Positions 19,094 to 21,327 of a stretch of 21,327 nt of DNA are shown piece by piece (the stretch's first letter is position 1; each line of letters starts with the position of its first letter). The DNA is from a virus: IMG/VR virus record IMGVR_UViG_3300044950_000506, positions 1 through 21,327 of that record; one strand, written 5' to 3'. A model generated the notes under the pieces. It worked only from the letters and a program-made list of their open reading frames with translations, was not told where the DNA came from and made no database searches. The position numbers were made by a program, and so were the translations under genes.

Positions 19094-19644
19094 AATTAAA
19101 TATATTTACACCTTTATTCCGTAGTGGAATGATTAAGAAAGTAGCCGATTCAATACCCGACTATGAAGATATAAATTGGATTGTTGTTATAGCCAAACAT
19201 AGAGAGATACTTATTAAAGAATGCCAAGCATATAATATTCCATACTTAACAGTTGATTGTATTGATGACCTTAGCGGTGTGGGCAAAAAAGTTAACAAAG
19301 CCTTAGACAATTTAGAAGATGGTTTCTTTTTTGGTTTAGATGACGATACAACCTTTAACCATAACACTTATGATATATTTAAAAAGTATCAAAATGATTA
19401 TGATATGATTGTGGGGCAACAAAAACTATTAGACGGTTCTATTAGAATAGCACAAAAACCAACGCATTGTTATACAGATGGAGCGCAAGGATTAATAAGA
19501 ACTACCTTAATAGATGGTTTACGCTTTGGATGCTTTACTACCGACCCGGTGGCAGACTGTAACTTTTTATTAAATTGTTGGGATAAGTCAAATAAAAACC
19601 TTATCTTAGATGAAGTAATTAGTAACTATAATTTTTTAAGATGA
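19090..19644 (+). CDS. Glycosyltransferase, GT-A-like
   Basis: The 184-residue protein begins MKLNIFTPLFRSGMIKKVADSI, the start of a GT-A nucleotide-sugar fold, continues with WIVVIAKHREI and a helix (LSGVGKKVNKAL, 61-72), and has FFGLDDDTTFNHN (80-92), whose Asp cluster (84-86) is the metal/nucleotide-binding DxD. Later TDGAQGLIRTTLIDGL could form the acceptor side. It is short for a GT2 enzyme but all core elements appear present. It ends with ATGA overlapping a 27-aa reading frame. With the genes at 16908 and 18228 it forms a phage glycosylation cluster ahead of terminase. Confidence 0.75.
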   Translation: MKLNIFTPLFRSGMIKKVADSIPDYEDINWIVVIAKHREILIKECQAYNIPYLTVDCIDDLSGVGKKVNKALDNLEDGFFFGLDDDTTFNHNTYDIFKKYQNDYDMIVGQQKLLDGSIRIAQKPTHCYTDGAQGLIRTTLIDGLRFGCFTTDPVADCNFLLNCWDKSNKNLILDEVISNYNFLR

Positions 19645-19724
19645 TAGACTTTAGTAAAATGACGCTACCTTGTGATGTAGCAAACTCACATATTTTAGGC
19701 GAGATAATTGTATGTTTAAACTAA
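19641..19724 (+). CDS. Possible mini-protein, 27 aa
   Basis: ATG at 19641 overlaps the previous stop (ATGA) and the frame runs to TAA at 19722. The product MIDFSKMTLPCDVANSHIL to VCLN has no recognisable feature. Only the stop-start coupling supports it. A second frame of 21 codons (19712-19777) follows; it bridges to the terminase small subunit but is even weaker. Confidence 0.3.
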   Translation: MIDFSKMTLPCDVANSHILGEIIVCLN

Positions 19725-19752
19725 TGCAGGATATTTACGAACACCAAACAGA

Positions 19753-20202
19753 ATGGCAAAGAGTGAAGAATTTATAACAAGCCTACCAGAATACGCTCAA
19801 AAATATGTTGAGGTATGTTTAAACCATTCTAAAGAAGTGGCAACAGGTAGCGGAAAGATAGTTAACCAAAGGGAAAGGCATATACCTACAATAGCGTTCT
19901 TTTTGAATATATGGCTTCCAATGAACTTGGGTGATACAATTGCTAGGAAGACTTATTACGAGTGGTTAAAAGGCGATTGTGAGCAAAAAAGTAACACTAT
20001 AAAAAAGATAGACGATTTATTTTGTTCTTTAGCCGTTGATATTGTTGCAAATGAGGGCAAAGGTATATTCTATGCAAAGAATAAATTAGGCATGACTGAT
20101 AAGGTCGAAGCTAAGAATGAGAATACTAATATAGAAATCAAAGCAGAGTTTGGTAGTAAAGTTATACAGTCCACACGAGAATCAGGCGAAGATACACCGT
20201 AG
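19753..20202 (+). CDS. Terminase small subunit-like protein
   Basis: The 149-residue product lies immediately before the terminase large subunit. It has an N-terminal helical part, a helix-turn-helix-like region (HIPTIAFFLNIWLPMNLGDTIARKTYYEWLKGD, about 42-75), then a helix (KKIDDLFCSLAVDIVANEGKGIFYAKNKLGM) and an acidic tail. HTH followed by oligomerisation helices is the plan of phage small terminases that recognise the packaging site. The motif GIFYAKNK..MTDK matches the 'N..FLLKN....D' zone of related proteins. The large-subunit start lies inside its final codons, so translation is coupled. Assignment rests on position plus motif order. Confidence 0.7.
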   Translation: MAKSEEFITSLPEYAQKYVEVCLNHSKEVATGSGKIVNQRERHIPTIAFFLNIWLPMNLGDTIARKTYYEWLKGDCEQKSNTIKKIDDLFCSLAVDIVANEGKGIFYAKNKLGMTDKVEAKNENTNIEIKAEFGSKVIQSTRESGEDTP

Positions 20203-21327
20203 TATTAATGAAGAGCATTACAAATACTATGCTCTTAATATTGGTAGGCAGTTTGGCAAATCTTTACTTGGTATCAATCAATCCTTACATTGGTTCTTTA
20301 ACGTACCTAATTGTAAAATAGGCTGGGTTAGTCCTGTGTATAAACAATGTAAGAAAGTATTTAAAGATATTGATTCAGCATTTTCAAACAATCAAAACGT
20401 ATTTAAAGATAAAAACAAAACCGATCTAATTTTAATAGGTCATAACAATTCATCTTTAAATTTTTATTCAGCAGAAAGTTACGATAGTGCAAGGGGTGAA
20501 ACATTCGACTTTCTTATTATGGATGAGTTTGCATTCCAACCTGAAGACGCTTGGACTTCTGTATTTAGAGCAACCGTTTTAGTTAGAGGTCAAAAAGTAT
20601 TATTCCTTTCAACTCCTTTTGGTAAAAACCATTTCTATAAAATACATTCTTTAGACGGTGTAAATGATAATTACAAGTCATTTACAATGACCTCTTATGA
20701 CAATCCATTAATTAACCCAACTGAAATAGATGACGCTAGGCTAACACTTCCTGAAAATGTATTTAGGCAGGAATACTTAGCTGAGTTTATAGACGGTGGC
20801 ACGGGTGTGTTTGTTGGCGTAGTAGTTAATGATTCACCAAGTGGAGCTGAGCAATACTATGCAGGAATAGATTTAGGTAGGGCAGATGACTACACCGTTT
20901 TAACTGTTCTTAATTCTAAAGGTCAAACCGTTTATTGTAATAGGTGGCGGCATAACACTTGGTCAAACATTATAAACGATTTAATGCCACATTTAACTAA
21001 ATGGAACGCTATGTGCTATGTTGAGGTAAATAGTATTGGCGATGTTCTTTATGAGCAAATAAGAGCAAGGTACAACCGAGTAGAGCCATTTTACACCACC
21101 TCAAAAAGTAAGCAGGATATTATTGAGGGTTTACAAGTGGCGGTCCAAAACAAAGAATTTAGTATATTAGATTTAGATTGGCTTAAAAAGGAATTTGATG
21201 TGTTTACTTATGAGTACTCACAAAAGACACGTAGCATAAAATACTCAGCGCCAAAGGGTTTTCACGATGACGGTGTTATGAGTTGTGCTATTGCTTACCA
21301 TGCTTTAAAGACTTTAAAAAATACAGG
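20150..21327 (+). CDS. Terminase large subunit (3' end outside window)
   Basis: The reading frame is open to the right edge. The last in-frame stop before it is at 20132, and the only start-like codon ahead of the conserved YSPHENQ motif is TTG at 20150, overlapping the small subunit by 53 bases; the annotated start is therefore uncertain. Motifs: GRQFGKS (residues 32-38, Walker A), SPVYKQCKKVF (61-71), FDFLIMDEFAF (119-129, Walker B with D125/E126), FLSTPFGKNHFY (coupling motif) and, near the right end, YAGIDLGRADDYT, the nuclease-type aspartate, and FHDDGVMSCAIAY, a final acidic pair. It is the ATPase-nuclease that packages DNA into proheads. Confidence 0.9.
   Translation, partial: MVVKLYSPHENQAKIHRSINEEHYKYYALNIGRQFGKSLLGINQSLHWFFNVPNCKIGWVSPVYKQCKKVFKDIDSAFSNNQNVFKDKNKTDLILIGHNNSSLNFYSAESYDSARGETFDFLIMDEFAFQPEDAWTSVFRATVLVRGQKVLFLSTPFGKNHFYKIHSLDGVNDNYKSFTMTSYDNPLINPTEIDDARLTLPENVFRQEYLAEFIDGGTGVFVGVVVNDSPSGAEQYYAGIDLGRADDYTVLTVLNSKGQTVYCNRWRHNTWSNIINDLMPHLTKWNAMCYVEVNSIGDVLYEQIRARYNRVEPFYTTSKSKQDIIEGLQVAVQNKEFSILDLDWLKKEFDVFTYEYSQKTRSIKYSAPKGFHDDGVMSCAIAYHALKTLKNT

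Noticed and set aside
19712-19777. 21-codon reading frame MFKLMQDIYEHQTEW...
   Set aside because: Too short, with no motif; only its position before terminase supports it, so it is mentioned but not annotated separately.
1-21327. tRNA, rRNA, integrase or transposase genes
   Set aside because: I looked for cloverleaf-like segments, terminal inverted repeats and recombinase motifs and saw none.

Overview
The window is about 21.3 kb of a tailed bacteriophage (or prophage-like) genome whose host is probably a member of the Bacteroidota, most likely a flavobacterium-like organism. The evidence is high A+T content, promoters of the Bacteroidota type (TAnnTTTG at -7, with TTG/TTTG about 19-21 bases upstream), A-rich start regions with few Shine-Dalgarno sequences, and protein families typical of flavobacterial phages. 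I see no integrase, no tRNA, no rRNA and no insertion sequence. Head and tail structural genes apart from one tail-fibre-like protein are missing. They would fit between terminase (right edge) and tail fibre (left edge) if the genome is circular or permuted.

Layout. 1-2761 (+): end of a tail-fibre-like gene, then a lysis block (small proteins, exported protein, one-TM protein, M15 peptidase endolysin, holin). 2767-2794: terminator hairpin between convergent units. 2821-3319 (-): small lipoprotein and a hypothetical. 3320-3475: divergent control region with a perfect palindrome in the rightward promoter. 3475-5554 (+): ribbon-helix-helix protein, GIY-YIG nuclease, small membrane proteins, SSB-like protein. 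5560-8184 (+): leader RNA 1, then an ERF annealing protein, a Gp157-like protein, a PP-loop (PAPS-reductase-like) protein and a DUF1599-like protein. 8207-9545 (-): hypothetical and calcineurin-like phosphoesterase. 9593-9916 (+): RusA. 9928-13126 (+): leader RNA 2 and a very A+T-rich island encoding an IbrA/IbrB-like pair with two associated small proteins and a PD-(D/E)XK nuclease. 13132-15813 (+): leader RNA 3, a replication-initiator-like protein with origin-like repeats inside its gene, and a primase-helicase. 15819-21327 (+): sigma-like protein on an apparently leaderless message, small proteins, three glycosyltransferase-like proteins, and the terminase subunits.

The most unusual signal is a set of three leaders (about 5599-5695, 9940-10026 and 13143-13224). 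Each starts just after a TAnnTTTG promoter, is about 80-95 nt long, ends in a long U-tailed hairpin, and stops 12-20 nt before an ATG. In each, a 5' segment (a hairpin loop in two of the three) is perfectly complementary to the loop of the distal hairpin, giving a kissing-loop or pseudoknot topology. The sequences differ completely between the three while the pairing plan is kept. I interpret them as a phage family of structured leader or small RNAs that controls entry into each gene module.

Together the genes describe a phage with its own recombination and replication set (SSB, ERF, RusA, nuclease, primase-helicase, initiator), probable regulators (RHH, sigma-like), nucleotide-chemistry enzymes (two PP-loop proteins, DUF1599-like), surface or virion glycosylation enzymes, lysis and packaging.
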